DNA from: JADLGL01 sp963823045
GTDB lineage: Bacteria > Pseudomonadota > Alphaproteobacteria > Rhizobiales > Kaistiaceae
Length of the DNA: 64,000 bases
Direction of reading: 5' to 3'
Assembly (NCBI GenBank): GCA_963823045.1
Contig: CAWGKA010000003.1
Coordinates: 1 to 64,000, forward strand
Under the pieces are notes generated by a model that worked only from the letters and a program-made list of their open reading frames with translations, searched no databases and had not been told where the DNA came from. The translations under genes and the position numbers were made by a program. Below, one piece after another: positions 35,203 through 44,583 of the stretch (position 1 is its first letter; the number at the start of each line of letters is the position of its first letter).

Positions 35203-36633
35203 TCAAGCGCCAGCCTTCGCCTGGTCGCCGATACGCCCAAGGCTCTCATCTCTGCCGAGGATGGAAAGGACCTCGAAGATGCCGGGAGAGCTGGACCGAC
35301 CGGTAAGTGCGGCGCGGAGCGGCTGCGCCAAGGTGCCGAGCTTGGCGCCTTTAGCTTCGGCCATCGCCTTGACCGCGGCCTCGGTCGCTTCCTCCGTCCA
35401 GTCCGGCAGCGCCGCTAGCGCCTCAGCCATTTCGGCAAGGAGATTGCGGGCGTCGTCTGTGAGGATCGCCGCGGCCTTGTCGTCGATGTCGAGCGGACGC
35501 TTGCGAGTCAGGAACGAGGCGCCTTCCATCAGCTCGATCAAGGTTTTCGCGCGCGTCTTGAGGCCCGGGAGGGCGCGCATGAGCTGCTGCTTCCGATCGG
35601 CGGTCAACGCCGCCGCGAATTCCGGCCCGCCCGGCAGATGCGGCAGTGCCTTGATCAGAGCCGACAGGAGCTGCGTGTCGTCCATCTCGCGGAGATAGTG
35701 GCCGTTGAGGTTCTCCAGCTTGGCGAAATCGAAACGCGCGGCGGAACGACCGATACCCTCGAGGCCGAACCATTCGATCATCTGTTCGAGCGACATGATC
35801 TCGTCGTCGCCATGCGACCAGCCGAGGCGGACGAGGTAGTTTCGCAGGGCCTGCGGCAGGTAGCCCATGGCGCGGTAGGCATCAACGCCGAGTGCGCCGT
35901 GGCGTTTGGAGAGCTTGGCCCCATCCGGTCCGTGGATCAGGGGAATGTGGGCGAGGGCAGGAGCCTGCCAGCCCATGGCGTCATAGATGAATTGCTGGCG
36001 TGCAGCGTTGGTGAGGTGGTCGTCGCCGCGGATGATCTGGGTGACCCCCATGTCGTGGTCGTCGACGACGACCGAGAGCATGTAGGTCGGGGTTCCGTCG
36101 GAGCGGAGCAGGATGAAATCGTCGAGGTCCTTGTTGGGGAACGTGACCTCGCCCTGGACGCCGTCCGCCAAGATGGTTTCGCCGCTTGCTGGCGACTTGA
36201 TGCGGATGACGGGATCGACGCCGGGCGGTGCCTCCGACGGGTCGCGATCGCGCCAGCGGCCGTCATAGATCGGCGGCCGGCCTTCGGCGCGGGCCTTGGC
36301 GCGCATCTCGTTCAGCTCTTCAGGCGAGGCATAGCAGCGATAGGCCATGCCCCCGGCGAGTAACTCGTCCGCGACCTCCTTGTGGCGGTCGGCGCGAGCG
36401 GACTGGAAGATGGGTGTGTCGTCCCAGCGAATGCCCAGCCAATCCAGCCCTTCGATGATAGCGACGATCGCGGCCTCGGTAGAACGCTCACGGTCGGTGT
36501 CCTCGATGCGCAGAAGCATCTTGCCGCCGTGACGGCGCGCGTAAAGCCAGTTGAAGAGGGCCGTGCGGGCGCCGCCAATGTGAAGGTAGCCGGTCGGCGA
36601 TGGCGCAAAACGGGTAACGACGGGTGGGGACAT
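35203..36633 (-). CDS. gltX: Glutamyl-tRNA synthetase
   Basis: This class I synthetase charges tRNA-Glu (some alphaproteobacterial copies also serve tRNA-Gln). It is 476 residues from ATG 36633, with the HIGH motif in FAPSPTGYLHIGGARTALFN (residues about 8-27) and the KMSKS-type motif KLSKRHG. A longer frame reaches 36720 without family sequence. It is separated from gltA by 176 bases; the lexA and comEC genes I associate with this neighbourhood in rhizobia are absent. Confidence 0.96.
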   Translation of the reverse strand: MSPPVVTRFAPSPTGYLHIGGARTALFNWLYARRHGGKMLLRIEDTDRERSTEAAIVAIIEGLDWLGIRWDDTPIFQSARADRHKEVADELLAGGMAYRCYASPEELNEMRAKARAEGRPPIYDGRWRDRDPSEAPPGVDPVIRIKSPASGETILADGVQGEVTFPNKDLDDFILLRSDGTPTYMLSVVVDDHDMGVTQIIRGDDHLTNAARQQFIYDAMGWQAPALAHIPLIHGPDGAKLSKRHGALGVDAYRAMGYLPQALRNYLVRLGWSHGDDEIMSLEQMIEWFGLEGIGRSAARFDFAKLENLNGHYLREMDDTQLLSALIKALPHLPGGPEFAAALTADRKQQLMRALPGLKTRAKTLIELMEGASFLTRKRPLDIDDKAAAILTDDARNLLAEMAEALAALPDWTEEATEAAVKAMAEAKGAKLGTLAQPLRAALTGRSSSPGIFEVLSILGRDESLGRIGDQAKAGA

Positions 36634-36785
36634 TCTGCGCTCGATGCTGGTGGAGGACGCCGGTCTGAGGCGCGTTCCCTTATCATGGGAGCGTCCTGTT
36701 TCGAAACCGCGGACTGCCATGCAACCACCACGCCGACCGACGGCTGGCGACGGCGGGAGGCGGGGGCTATGCTCGGCGGAACGAG

Positions 36786-37778
36786 GTGAAAGGGACCGGT
36801 CGCTTGGCGCATTCCGATCACGACCACAACCACGAGCACGACAATGGCCATTCGCACGGCCATGGGCATCATCACCATCACGCTCCGGCCGGCGACCGGC
36901 AAGTGGTGTGGGCGGTGGTGGTCAATGTCGGCCTGACGTTTGCCCAGATCGCCGGCGGCATTTTCGCGGGCAGCTTGGCCCTTATTGCCGATGCCATTCA
37001 CAATCTCTCGGATGCGATCGCCCTGGGGCTCGCTTTCTTTGCCCGGCGGATCGCGCGGCGGCCGGCTGACGAGGCGATGACCTTCGGCTACGGCAGGGCC
37101 GAAGTCGTCGCCGCGCTGGTGAACTACACGGCGCTCGTCCTAATAGCCGCCTATCTCGCCTATGAGGGCATCTGGAGACTGATCGACCCTCAGCCCGTGG
37201 ACGGCTGGATTGTCGTCATCATCGCCGCGATCGCGTTGGCGGTTGATGTCGTGACCGCTGCCCTGACCTTTCGCCTCTCGAAGGAGAGCGTGAACATCCG
37301 GGCGGCTTTCCTCCACAACGTTGCCGATGCACTCGGCTCGGTGGGGGTGATTGTCGCCGGCACGCTGGTCATCCTGTTCGACTGGACCATCGCCGACGCC
37401 CTGATCACCCTGGGCATCTCGGGATATATTCTGTGGCACGTGCTGCGCGAGATCGGCGATGTCATCCGCATTCTCATGATGGGGACGCCGCCAAACCTCA
37501 CGCCGGACGCGGTGTTGACCGCTCTGAAGGGCCTCAGCGGCGTCGGCGACGTCCATCACCTCCACATCTGGCAGGTGGACGAACGCCAGAACGCGCTCGA
37601 GGCCCACCTTGTCATGGTCGAAGGGGAGGCTGTGGCCGCGGGGGAAATCAAGCGTTCGGCCAAGGAAATGCTGGCCTCAGCGTTTGCCATCGAGCATGCG
37701 ACGCTAGAGATCGAGGTCGAGGGCGAGCCCTGCCCGGACGTCATGGTCATCCGCGCCGGCAATTGCGGCATTTCCTAA
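36786..37778 (+). CDS. Cation diffusion facilitator metal efflux transporter
   Basis: This CDF-family proton-coupled exporter probably handles zinc (or Co/Fe). Six membrane helices carry the paired metal sites HNLSD in helix 2 (residues about 70-74) and HNVAD in helix 5 (about 178-182), followed by a cytoplasmic ferredoxin-like domain from about residue 225. The N-terminus (residues 9-36) is extremely His/Asp-rich, ending in five consecutive His, a probable metal-sensing or buffering tail. GTG 36786 is the most upstream fitting start; TTG 36804 is also possible. Divergent from gltX. Confidence 0.93.
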   Translation: MKGTGRLAHSDHDHNHEHDNGHSHGHGHHHHHAPAGDRQVVWAVVVNVGLTFAQIAGGIFAGSLALIADAIHNLSDAIALGLAFFARRIARRPADEAMTFGYGRAEVVAALVNYTALVLIAAYLAYEGIWRLIDPQPVDGWIVVIIAAIALAVDVVTAALTFRLSKESVNIRAAFLHNVADALGSVGVIVAGTLVILFDWTIADALITLGISGYILWHVLREIGDVIRILMMGTPPNLTPDAVLTALKGLSGVGDVHHLHIWQVDERQNALEAHLVMVEGEAVAAGEIKRSAKEMLASAFAIEHATLEIEVEGEPCPDVMVIRAGNCGIS

Positions 37779-38098
37779 AAATAGGAACGATTCGCGACCT
37801 GTTGAACGATTCCGCCTTCGGCAAGCCTTTTGCGCCTTGACCAAGGTCCGCTCCGTAGACTTTATTCACAGCATCGCGATCGATTCAGACGGCAAGAGAC
37901 GAAACGTCATTGTTGTCTGACTGGCGGCCGGACCTGGGTGTGGTTCTTGGGCGCTGGATGATTGGTGACGCTGTTGGACGGCCGCGTTAGTTGGCCGCTG
38001 ACGGGGGGCGGAGTGTGGACCTATGTTGTGCTGTCGGTCGACTGCGTCCGGCCTGCTTTGCTGTGAATTGGCACCGTCTCTCGGTCTGACGGGCTGAT
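37779..38098. other. Gene-less interval upstream of rlpA
   Basis: No coding frame with family resemblance occurs in these 320 bases. A short AT-rich inverted repeat, TTCCTA-AAAA-TAGGAA, spans the CDF stop codon (37772-37787) without a T run. A plausible promoter lies at 37837-37865. Beyond it are about 230 bases of leader containing GACG-AAA-CGTC and other small hairpins but no recognised riboswitch. Confidence 0.6.
37837..37865 (+). promoter_or_regulatory. Candidate promoter for rlpA-dac operon
   Basis: TTGACC at 37837-37842 and CTTTAT at 37860-37865 with a 17-base spacer match the housekeeping promoter pattern of alphaproteobacteria (CTTGAC/CTATAT type). It would leave a leader of roughly 225 bases before the rlpA ATG, and the TTGACC sits inside the inverted repeat CCTTG-AC-CAAGG. 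Confidence 0.4.
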
Positions 38099-39133
38099 AT
38101 GGGATTCGGCCGCCCCCTCAAACGACCCTCGCTTCGCCAGGCCGGCTCCGCGGCCCTCGTTGTCATCGCTGCCAGCATGCTGGCGGCCTGCGCCGCTTTG
38201 CCCTTCGGCGATGGCGGCCACGACGTAGCTGCCGGCGGGACGATCCCGACGGGCGGCGGCTATGATATGATCGGCCGGCCCTACACAGTGTCCGGCGTCA
38301 CCTATGTGCCGCAGGAAGATCCGACCTACTCGCGTGTTGGCCTTGCCTCCTGGTATGGGGCCGACTTCCAGGGCCGGTACACCGCCAATGGCGAAATCTT
38401 CGACATGAACCGGCTGACGGCGGCGCATACGACGCTGCCGCTGCCGAGCTATGTCCGCGTCACCAATCTCGACAACGGCGCTTCGATCGTCGTTCGCGTC
38501 AATGATCGCGGGCCGTTCCACAGCGACCGCATCATTGATCTCTCCGCCCGTGCCGCCGACCTTCTGGGCATGAAGGCCGCGGGCGTTGCCAATGTGCGCG
38601 TCGACTATGTCGGCCGCGCCTCGCTGGACGGCAATGACGATCGCATGCTGATGGCGACCTATCAGCCGCCAGCCAATACGGGCCCCGCCGTCACCGTCGC
38701 CTACGACCCGGCGACGCGGACTGTGTCGACGGGCAACGGTACGGGGCTGTTCGACCGTCTCGCCAATGCGGCCGCTGCCGCGGTCTATCAGCCGACGACC
38801 TTTGCGGCGGGCCAGGATCCCGCCGTCGGCGCGCAGGCCTATGCAGCCGCTACGACGCTGACCCCTGCCGAGCAGGCAGCGGAAATGGTGGCGCTCGGCG
38901 CTGACATGACGGCGCCGACCGTCATCCAGATCGGCGTGTTCGACGTGAAGGACGATGCCGACAGCATTGCCGTTGCGCTGACGCAATATGGCACCGTCAC
39001 GGTAAGGGAGATCGACAGCGGCGACGGTATCCGCTGGTCGGTCCATGTGACCACAGATGCCGCACATCGACAGGCTGTGATCAACGCCGCCAATGATTTC
39101 GGCGCGGCAGGCGCCTACGCCCTCAACAACTAG
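38099..39133 (+). CDS. rlpA: RlpA-family septal lytic transglycosylase lipoprotein
   Basis: RlpA-type proteins are outer-membrane lipoproteins that cleave denuded glycan at the septum. The 344 residues include a signal peptide with lipobox MLAAC (C at about residue 31), a double-psi beta-barrel domain (about 80-180: GLASWYGADFQGRYTANGE, VRVNDRGPF with the catalytic-type Asp) and a C-terminal SPOR-like peptidoglycan-binding region (about 279-340). It is followed by a penicillin-binding carboxypeptidase gene, consistent with a wall-remodelling pair. Confidence 0.93.
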   Translation: MGFGRPLKRPSLRQAGSAALVVIAASMLAACAALPFGDGGHDVAAGGTIPTGGGYDMIGRPYTVSGVTYVPQEDPTYSRVGLASWYGADFQGRYTANGEIFDMNRLTAAHTTLPLPSYVRVTNLDNGASIVVRVNDRGPFHSDRIIDLSARAADLLGMKAAGVANVRVDYVGRASLDGNDDRMLMATYQPPANTGPAVTVAYDPATRTVSTGNGTGLFDRLANAAAAAVYQPTTFAAGQDPAVGAQAYAAATTLTPAEQAAEMVALGADMTAPTVIQIGVFDVKDDADSIAVALTQYGTVTVREIDSGDGIRWSVHVTTDAAHRQAVINAANDFGAAGAYALNN

Positions 39134-39201
39134 CGCAGCCTCGGTTGAAGCGGCGATTGTCGGCTTGCCGTTTGTTGCCGGACGAGAGGCCGAGCTAGAG
39201 A

Positions 39202-40380
39202 ATGGCCACGCCCATCACGGCATCACGCGGCATCAGGCTCTGCTTCGCGATCATCGCGGCGGCGTTAGCGATCGTTGTCAGCCGCCCCGTCGCCGCTCAG
39301 CCCTTCGATGTCGATGTGGACTATGCAATCCTCGTCGACTACGCGACCGGCACCGTCCTCTATCAGCACAATGCCGACGCCGCGATGCAGCCGGCGAGCA
39401 TGGCTAAGCTCATGACGATGCTGATCGTTTTCGAGGCGTTGCGAGACGGCCAGATCTCGCTCGACACCGAATTCACGGTATCGGAGAACGCTTGGCGGAA
39501 GGGCGGGGCGCCTTCGCGCACCTCGACCATGTTTGCCGATGTCGGCTCCTCCATCGCCGTGCGGGACCTCATGCGCGGGGTCATCGTGCAGTCGGGCAAT
39601 GACGCGGCGATCACGCTTGCGGAGGGGCTGGCAGGCAGCGAGGCCGATTTCGCGATACGGATGAACGACGAGGCCGGGCGGCTTGGCTTGACCGGCTCGG
39701 TGTTCACGAATCCGACCGGGCTACCGGACGCCGATCAGCATGTTACGGCCCGCGATTTGGCGACTCTTGCGGCGACTATTATCCGCGAATTTCCAGGCTA
39801 TTACGCCATATACAGCGAACGCGAATTCACCTGGAACGACATCACGCAGCAGAACCGCAATCCCCTGTTCGGGCTGGATATCGGCGCCGACGGCCTGACC
39901 ACCGGCTACACGGAGGACTCTGGCTTCGGCTTGGTTGCCTCAGCCGAGCAAGGCGGGCGGCGGCTGATCGCGGTCATCAATGGCGCGGCGAGCGAGGCCG
40001 TGCGGACCGATCAGGCGCAGGCGTTGCTGCAGTGGGGCTTCGACGCTTTTTCTGAGCTAGCACTGTTTCATCAAGGCCAGACGGTCGGCGAGGCCGAGGT
40101 GTTCGGCGGTGCCGTGGCCACCGTTCCACTACGTGTGGACGCGCCTGTGAATGTCCTTGTCGAGACCGAGGCGGCCGATCGCATCACGGCGGAGATCGTG
40201 TATCAAGGGCCGCTGCAGGCGCCTCTGGCTGACGGCGATCGCGTTGGGCGCCTACGCGTCCTCCTCGACGGCGACGAGATCGCGGCGGTGCCGGTTGTCG
40301 CGGCGGCGAATGTCGGGGAGGGGACCTTGTTCCAACGTGCGGGGGACGCCTTCATGGACCTCTTGTTCGGCTGGCAGTGA
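39202..40380 (+). CDS. D-alanyl-D-alanine carboxypeptidase (DacA/DacF type)
   Basis: This low-molecular-mass penicillin-binding protein trims the terminal D-Ala from peptidoglycan stem peptides. A signal peptide ends near VAAQ (residue 33). Active-site motifs SMAKL (SxxK, about residues 66-70) and SGN (about 132-134) are present. The third motif, normally KTG, reads TTG within ADGLTTGYT (residues about 230-238), which removes the usual Lys. A C-terminal PBP5-like beta domain follows (about 288-360). Its TGA overlaps the GTG start of tmk. Confidence 0.92.
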   Translation: MATPITASRGIRLCFAIIAAALAIVVSRPVAAQPFDVDVDYAILVDYATGTVLYQHNADAAMQPASMAKLMTMLIVFEALRDGQISLDTEFTVSENAWRKGGAPSRTSTMFADVGSSIAVRDLMRGVIVQSGNDAAITLAEGLAGSEADFAIRMNDEAGRLGLTGSVFTNPTGLPDADQHVTARDLATLAATIIREFPGYYAIYSEREFTWNDITQQNRNPLFGLDIGADGLTTGYTEDSGFGLVASAEQGGRRLIAVINGAASEAVRTDQAQALLQWGFDAFSELALFHQGQTVGEAEVFGGAVATVPLRVDAPVNVLVETEAADRITAEIVYQGPLQAPLADGDRVGRLRVLLDGDEIAAVPVVAAANVGEGTLFQRAGDAFMDLLFGWQ

Positions 40381-41093
40381 GCGTGACTTTGACCGACCCC
40401 ACGGACCAAGCGCCCACAGCACCCCAGAAGGGGGTGGTGAAGGGTCATTTCATCACGCTGGAAGGCGGTGAAGGCGGCGGCAAGACGAGCCAGCTCCTGC
40501 GGCTGGCGGGACGGCTGACTGATATCGGCATCAATGTGATGACGACGCGCGAACCGGGAGGCACGCCGAACGCCGAGGCGATCCGGCGGTTCCTCCTTTC
40601 CGGTGCGGCACAATCGCTGGGACCGGAGGGGGAGGCCGTGCTTTTTGCGGCAGCGCGCGCCGACCATGTCGACAAGCTGATCCGGCCGGCGCTGAAGCGC
40701 GGCGAGTGGGTGTTGTGCGACCGCTTCACGGATTCGACGCGCGCCTATCAGGGTGCGGCCGGAGTTGACACGGCGCTGATCGATGCGCTCGAGCGGATCA
40801 CGGTGTGGCCGACCGAGCCGGAGCTCACCATCATCCTCGACGTACCGGTCGAGATCGGGCTAGTGCGCGCCAATGCTCGCGCCGCGGCGCTCGAAGACGC
40901 GCCGGACCGGTTCGAGCGTGATGCCGTCGCCGAGCAGAAGAAGCGCCGCGACATCTTTCTTGAGATCGCGCGGGAGGAGCCGGGGCGCTGCGTGGTCATT
41001 GATGCATCGCGGCCCGAGCGCGAGGTCGCCGAGGCGATCTGGCAGGCCGTGACCGACCATTTCGCGCTACCGGCCGGCGACGACAATGGCTGA
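40377..41093 (+). CDS. tmk: Thymidylate kinase
   Basis: This kinase phosphorylates dTMP to dTDP. It has a P-loop GGEGGGKT (residues about 28-35), DR motif in VLCDRFTDSTRAYQG (about 116-130) and a LID region rich in basic residues. The start is GTG 40377, overlapping the previous stop, and a non-conserved head of about 20 residues precedes the core, so a later start is possible. It is paired with holB downstream, the usual tmk-holB arrangement. Confidence 0.95.
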   Translation: MSVTLTDPTDQAPTAPQKGVVKGHFITLEGGEGGGKTSQLLRLAGRLTDIGINVMTTREPGGTPNAEAIRRFLLSGAAQSLGPEGEAVLFAAARADHVDKLIRPALKRGEWVLCDRFTDSTRAYQGAAGVDTALIDALERITVWPTEPELTIILDVPVEIGLVRANARAAALEDAPDRFERDAVAEQKKRRDIFLEIAREEPGRCVVIDASRPEREVAEAIWQAVTDHFALPAGDDNG

Positions 41094-41135
41094 TCCGGCG
41101 AGATTCCGCCACTAGACGAACTGCCAGGCTGGCCG

Positions 41136-42159
41136 ATGCCGGAAACGGCGACGGACTGGTATGGTGCGCCCGGGGCAGAGGAAGCTTTGCTCCGCTCCTA
41201 TCGCAGCGGCCGGATGCATCACGCCTGGCTCCTCAGCGGGGCGAAGGGGATCGGTAAGGCGACACTCGCTTTCCGTTTCGCGCGCTTCGTTCTCGCCAAT
41301 CCGGACTCATCGGCCGTTTCGCCCGCCGCCGGCCTTGCCATCGACCCTCAGAGCCGCGCTTTCCGTCAGGTCGCGGCGGGGGCGCATCCGAACCTCCTGG
41401 TGCTGCGGCGCCCCTGGGACGAGCAAGGCAAGCGCTACCGCACCGAGCTGACGGTGGGGGAGGTGCGGCGCATTCAGTCCTTCTTCGGTACGACAGCCGG
41501 CGAGAAGGGTTGGCGCATCTGCATTGTCGACACCGCGGATGAGCTCAACATCAGCGCCGCCAATGCGCTTCTCAAAATGCTCGAAGAGCCGCCCGAGAAT
41601 GGACTGTTCCTGCTGATCTCCAACCGGCCGGGCCAACTCCTGCCCACGATCCGGTCGCGCTGTCACCGCCTTGATCTGAAACCGCTGTCGGACCAAGCGG
41701 TCCGACAGGCGCTCGCGGCGCATGAGCCGGAACTCCGCAGCCGCTGATATCGACCTGGCGGCTGCCCTGTCTGGCGGCAGTCTCCGGCGCGCGATCCAGT
41801 ATCTCGATGGCGACGGAACCACGACCTATCGCGCCTTCGCAGGCCTCGCCGAGGGCTTGCCGCAGATCGACTATGCGCGCGTTCACGACCTTGCCGATGC
41901 AATCACCGCCCGCGGGCAGGAAGACGCCTTCGACGGGTTCGTCGGGCTGGTCGACGATTGGCTGTCGCGGCGGGTCAATCGCCGGCCGGAACCGGCCGGG
42001 ACGCTGTCGCCCGCGGTGGAGGCCGCCTCGCTTGCCAGTTGGGCAGGCGTGTGGGAGAAGCTGCGCGACGCCTCGCTTCAAGCCGAGACGCTCAACCTCG
42101 ACCGCAGACAGGTTGTCTTACAGGTGTTCATGGCCCTCGCCGACGCCACCCGAATGTGA
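41136..42159 (+). pseudogene. holB: DNA polymerase III subunit delta', frameshifted
   Basis: Delta' is the stator of the clamp-loader that loads the beta sliding clamp. The first frame gives SGAKGIGKATLAFRFARFVL (P-loop-like) and the SRC-region RPGQLLPTIRSRCHRL, then stops at TGA 41745. The next frame carries the collar domain (AAADIDLAAALSGGSLRRAI) to TGA 42157. Removing one base around 41730-41742 restores a 340-residue protein. The gene is essential in bacteria and otherwise intact, so an extra base in the sequence is the best explanation. Confidence 0.85.
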
Positions 42160-42227
42160 CGTTTCATCCTGTCGCGCCCGACGGGCGCGCTGTTGCGTAG
42201 CACCGACAATTCCGGCGAGAAGAAGCG

Positions 42228-43787
42228 ATGTCATCGCGGAAATTCTACATCACCACGGCGATCTCCTACCCGAATGGCGTCCCGCATATCGGCCACGCCT
42301 ATGAGGCGATGGCCACCGACGCCCTGGCGCGGTTCAAGCGCCTCGACGGCCATGACGTCTATTTCCTGACGGGCACCGACGAGCACGGGCTGAAGATGGT
42401 GCAGACGGCGGCGAAGGAGGGGATTTCGCCAAGCGAACTCGCCGACCGCAACGTGGCCCGCTTTCAGGAGATGGTGAAAGCGCTCGGTTGCTCGAACAAC
42501 GACTTCATCCGCACCACGGAGGAGCGCCACACCCGCTCGACGCAGGAAATCTGGCGCCGCATGGCCGCCAAGGGCGACATCTACAAGGACGCCTATGCTG
42601 GCTGGTATTCCGTGCGCGACGAGGCCTACTACGCCGAGGGCGAGACGGAACTCCGCGAGGACGGCGTCCGCTACGGGCCGCAGGGCACGCCCGTCGAGTG
42701 GGTGGAGGAGGAGAGCTACTTCTTCCGCCTCAGCGCCTATCAGAAGCCGCTGCTGGATTATTATCGCGATAATCCGCGCTTCATCGGTCCCGAAGAGCGC
42801 CGCAACGAAGTCGTCAGCTTCGTGTCGAGCGGCCTTCGCGACCTCTCCGTGTCGCGCACGACCTTCAGCTGGGGCATCCCGGTGCCGGACGATTCGAAGC
42901 ATGTGATGTATGTCTGGGTTGATGCCCTGACGAACTACATCACGGGCCTCGGTTTTCCCGACGAGGAAGGGCTCTTCGCGCGCTATTGGCCGGCCGATCT
43001 CCACGTCATCGGCAAGGACATCGTGCGCTTCCATGCGGTCTACTGGCCGGCTTTCCTGATGTCGGCCGGCATCGCGCCGCCGGAGCGCGTCTTTGCGCAT
43101 GGCTTCCTGTTCAATCGCGGTGAGAAGATGTCGAAGTCGGTCGGCAACGTCATCGACCCGTTCGATCTCATCGCCAGCTATGGGCGCGATCAGGTGCGCT
43201 ATTTCTTCCTGCGCGAAGTGCCCTTCGGACAGGACGGCAGCTACTCGATCGAGGGCATCGTCAACCGCATCAACGCCGATCTCGCGAATGATCTCGGCAA
43301 TCTGGCGCAGCGTTCGCTGTCGATGATTGCGAAGAACTGCGAGGGAAGGGTGCCGACGCCCGGGAACCTCACCGCGGAAGATGGCGCCATTCTCGCGGCG
43401 GCGGACGACCTTCTCGCGACCTGCCGCGCCGCGATGGACGACCAGCAAATCCACCAGGCGTTGACGGCGATCTGGGGCGTGATCGGCGACGCCAATCGCT
43501 ATTTCGCTGCGGCTGAGCCATGGGCGCTGAGGAAGACCGATCCGGCACGCATGGGAACGGTGCTCTATGTGACCGCCGAAATCATTCGCATCGCAGGCAT
43601 CCTGGTGCAGCCGGCGATGCCGGACGCCGGCGCGAAGCTGCTCGATCTTCTCGGCGTTCCCGAGGGCGAGCGGAGTTTCGCCGCCCTCGATCCAGGCAAG
43701 CGCCTGGCCGCTGGAACCGAGTTGCCGCCGCCTTCGCCGGTTTTCCCGCGCGTCGAAAGACCCACCGAAGCCGCGCCAGCCAGCTAG
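42228..43787 (+). CDS. metG: Methionyl-tRNA synthetase
   Basis: This class I synthetase charges initiator and elongator tRNA-Met. It is 519 residues with the HIGH motif in GVPHIGHAYEAMATDALARF (residues about 16-35) and KMSKS in NRGEKMSKSVGNVIDP (about 297-312). No zinc-type cysteine pairs are present in the connective region (about 120-160), so it is a zinc-free form. The C-terminal dimerisation domain is absent, which is common. It is part of tmk-holB-metG-tatD. Confidence 0.97.
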   Translation: MSSRKFYITTAISYPNGVPHIGHAYEAMATDALARFKRLDGHDVYFLTGTDEHGLKMVQTAAKEGISPSELADRNVARFQEMVKALGCSNNDFIRTTEERHTRSTQEIWRRMAAKGDIYKDAYAGWYSVRDEAYYAEGETELREDGVRYGPQGTPVEWVEEESYFFRLSAYQKPLLDYYRDNPRFIGPEERRNEVVSFVSSGLRDLSVSRTTFSWGIPVPDDSKHVMYVWVDALTNYITGLGFPDEEGLFARYWPADLHVIGKDIVRFHAVYWPAFLMSAGIAPPERVFAHGFLFNRGEKMSKSVGNVIDPFDLIASYGRDQVRYFFLREVPFGQDGSYSIEGIVNRINADLANDLGNLAQRSLSMIAKNCEGRVPTPGNLTAEDGAILAAADDLLATCRAAMDDQQIHQALTAIWGVIGDANRYFAAAEPWALRKTDPARMGTVLYVTAEIIRIAGILVQPAMPDAGAKLLDLLGVPEGERSFAALDPGKRLAAGTELPPPSPVFPRVERPTEAAPAS

Positions 43788-43795
43788 CCGGACCG

Positions 43796-44575
43796 ATGCT
43801 CGTCGACAGTCACTGCCATCTCGACTTTCCCGATTATGACGAGGACCGCGAGGCGGTGATCGACCGCGCCCGTGCGGCCGGCATCGGCCGCATGGTGACG
43901 ATCTCGACGCGGGTCAGCGAGATCGGCCGCTTGCTCGCCATCGCCGACGCGCATCCCGACATCTTCTGCTCGGTCGGCACGCATCCGCACAACGCCGCGG
44001 ACGAGCCTGACGTCACGACCGAGATGCTCGTGGACCTCGCCGGGCATCCGAAGATCGTGGCATTCGGCGAGGCCGGCCTCGACTACCACTATGAGAACAG
44101 CGCGCCGGAGGCGCAGGAGACCGGGTTCCGCCGGCATATCGCCGCTGCGCGTGAGACCGGCCTGCCCCTCGTCATCCATTCCCGCGACGCCGACGAAGAC
44201 ATGGCGCGGATATTGACGGAGGAAACAGGGAAGGGCGCCTTCCCCGCGATCCTGCACTGCTTCTCATCCGGCCGCGCCTTGGCGATGACGGGCGTCGCGT
44301 TGGGCCTCTACGTCTCCTTCTCCGGCATCATCACATTCAAGAGGACGGACGAACTGAAAGCGATCGCCGCGGACATTCCCGCCGATCGTCTTCTCGTTGA
44401 GACGGATGCGCCTTACCTTGCGCCGACGCCGCATCGCGGCAGCCGCAACGAGCCGTCCTATGTCGTGGAGACGGCGAAGGTGCTGGCCGAGGTCAGGGGC
44501 GTTTCGCCCGAAGAAATCGCCGAAACGACGACAGCCAACTTCTTCCGCCTGTTCACCAAAGTGCCGCCCGTCTGA
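43796..44575 (+). CDS. tatD: TatD-family hydrolase
   Basis: This metal-dependent TIM-barrel hydrolase (3'-5' nuclease or D-aminoacyl-tRNA-deacylase-like activities are described in the family) is 259 residues. Metal ligands are visible in VDSHCHLDF (residues about 3-11), GEAGLDYH, VIHSRDADED and LLVETDAPYLAPTPHRG. ATG 43796, 8 bases after metG, fits the family start; longer in-frame options overlap metG. Confidence 0.94.
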   Translation: MLVDSHCHLDFPDYDEDREAVIDRARAAGIGRMVTISTRVSEIGRLLAIADAHPDIFCSVGTHPHNAADEPDVTTEMLVDLAGHPKIVAFGEAGLDYHYENSAPEAQETGFRRHIAAARETGLPLVIHSRDADEDMARILTEETGKGAFPAILHCFSSGRALAMTGVALGLYVSFSGIITFKRTDELKAIAADIPADRLLVETDAPYLAPTPHRGSRNEPSYVVETAKVLAEVRGVSPEEIAETTTANFFRLFTKVPPV

Positions 44576-44583
44576 CCGGACCC

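Noticed and set aside
37772..37787. Terminator at the end of the CDF gene
   Set aside because: The 6-bp AT-rich stem with an AAAA loop is weak and is followed by CGATTCGCG, with no T run.
41720..41750. Programmed frameshifting in holB
   Set aside because: No slippery run or downstream stimulatory hairpin is evident, and similar one-base breaks with different contexts occur in unrelated genes.
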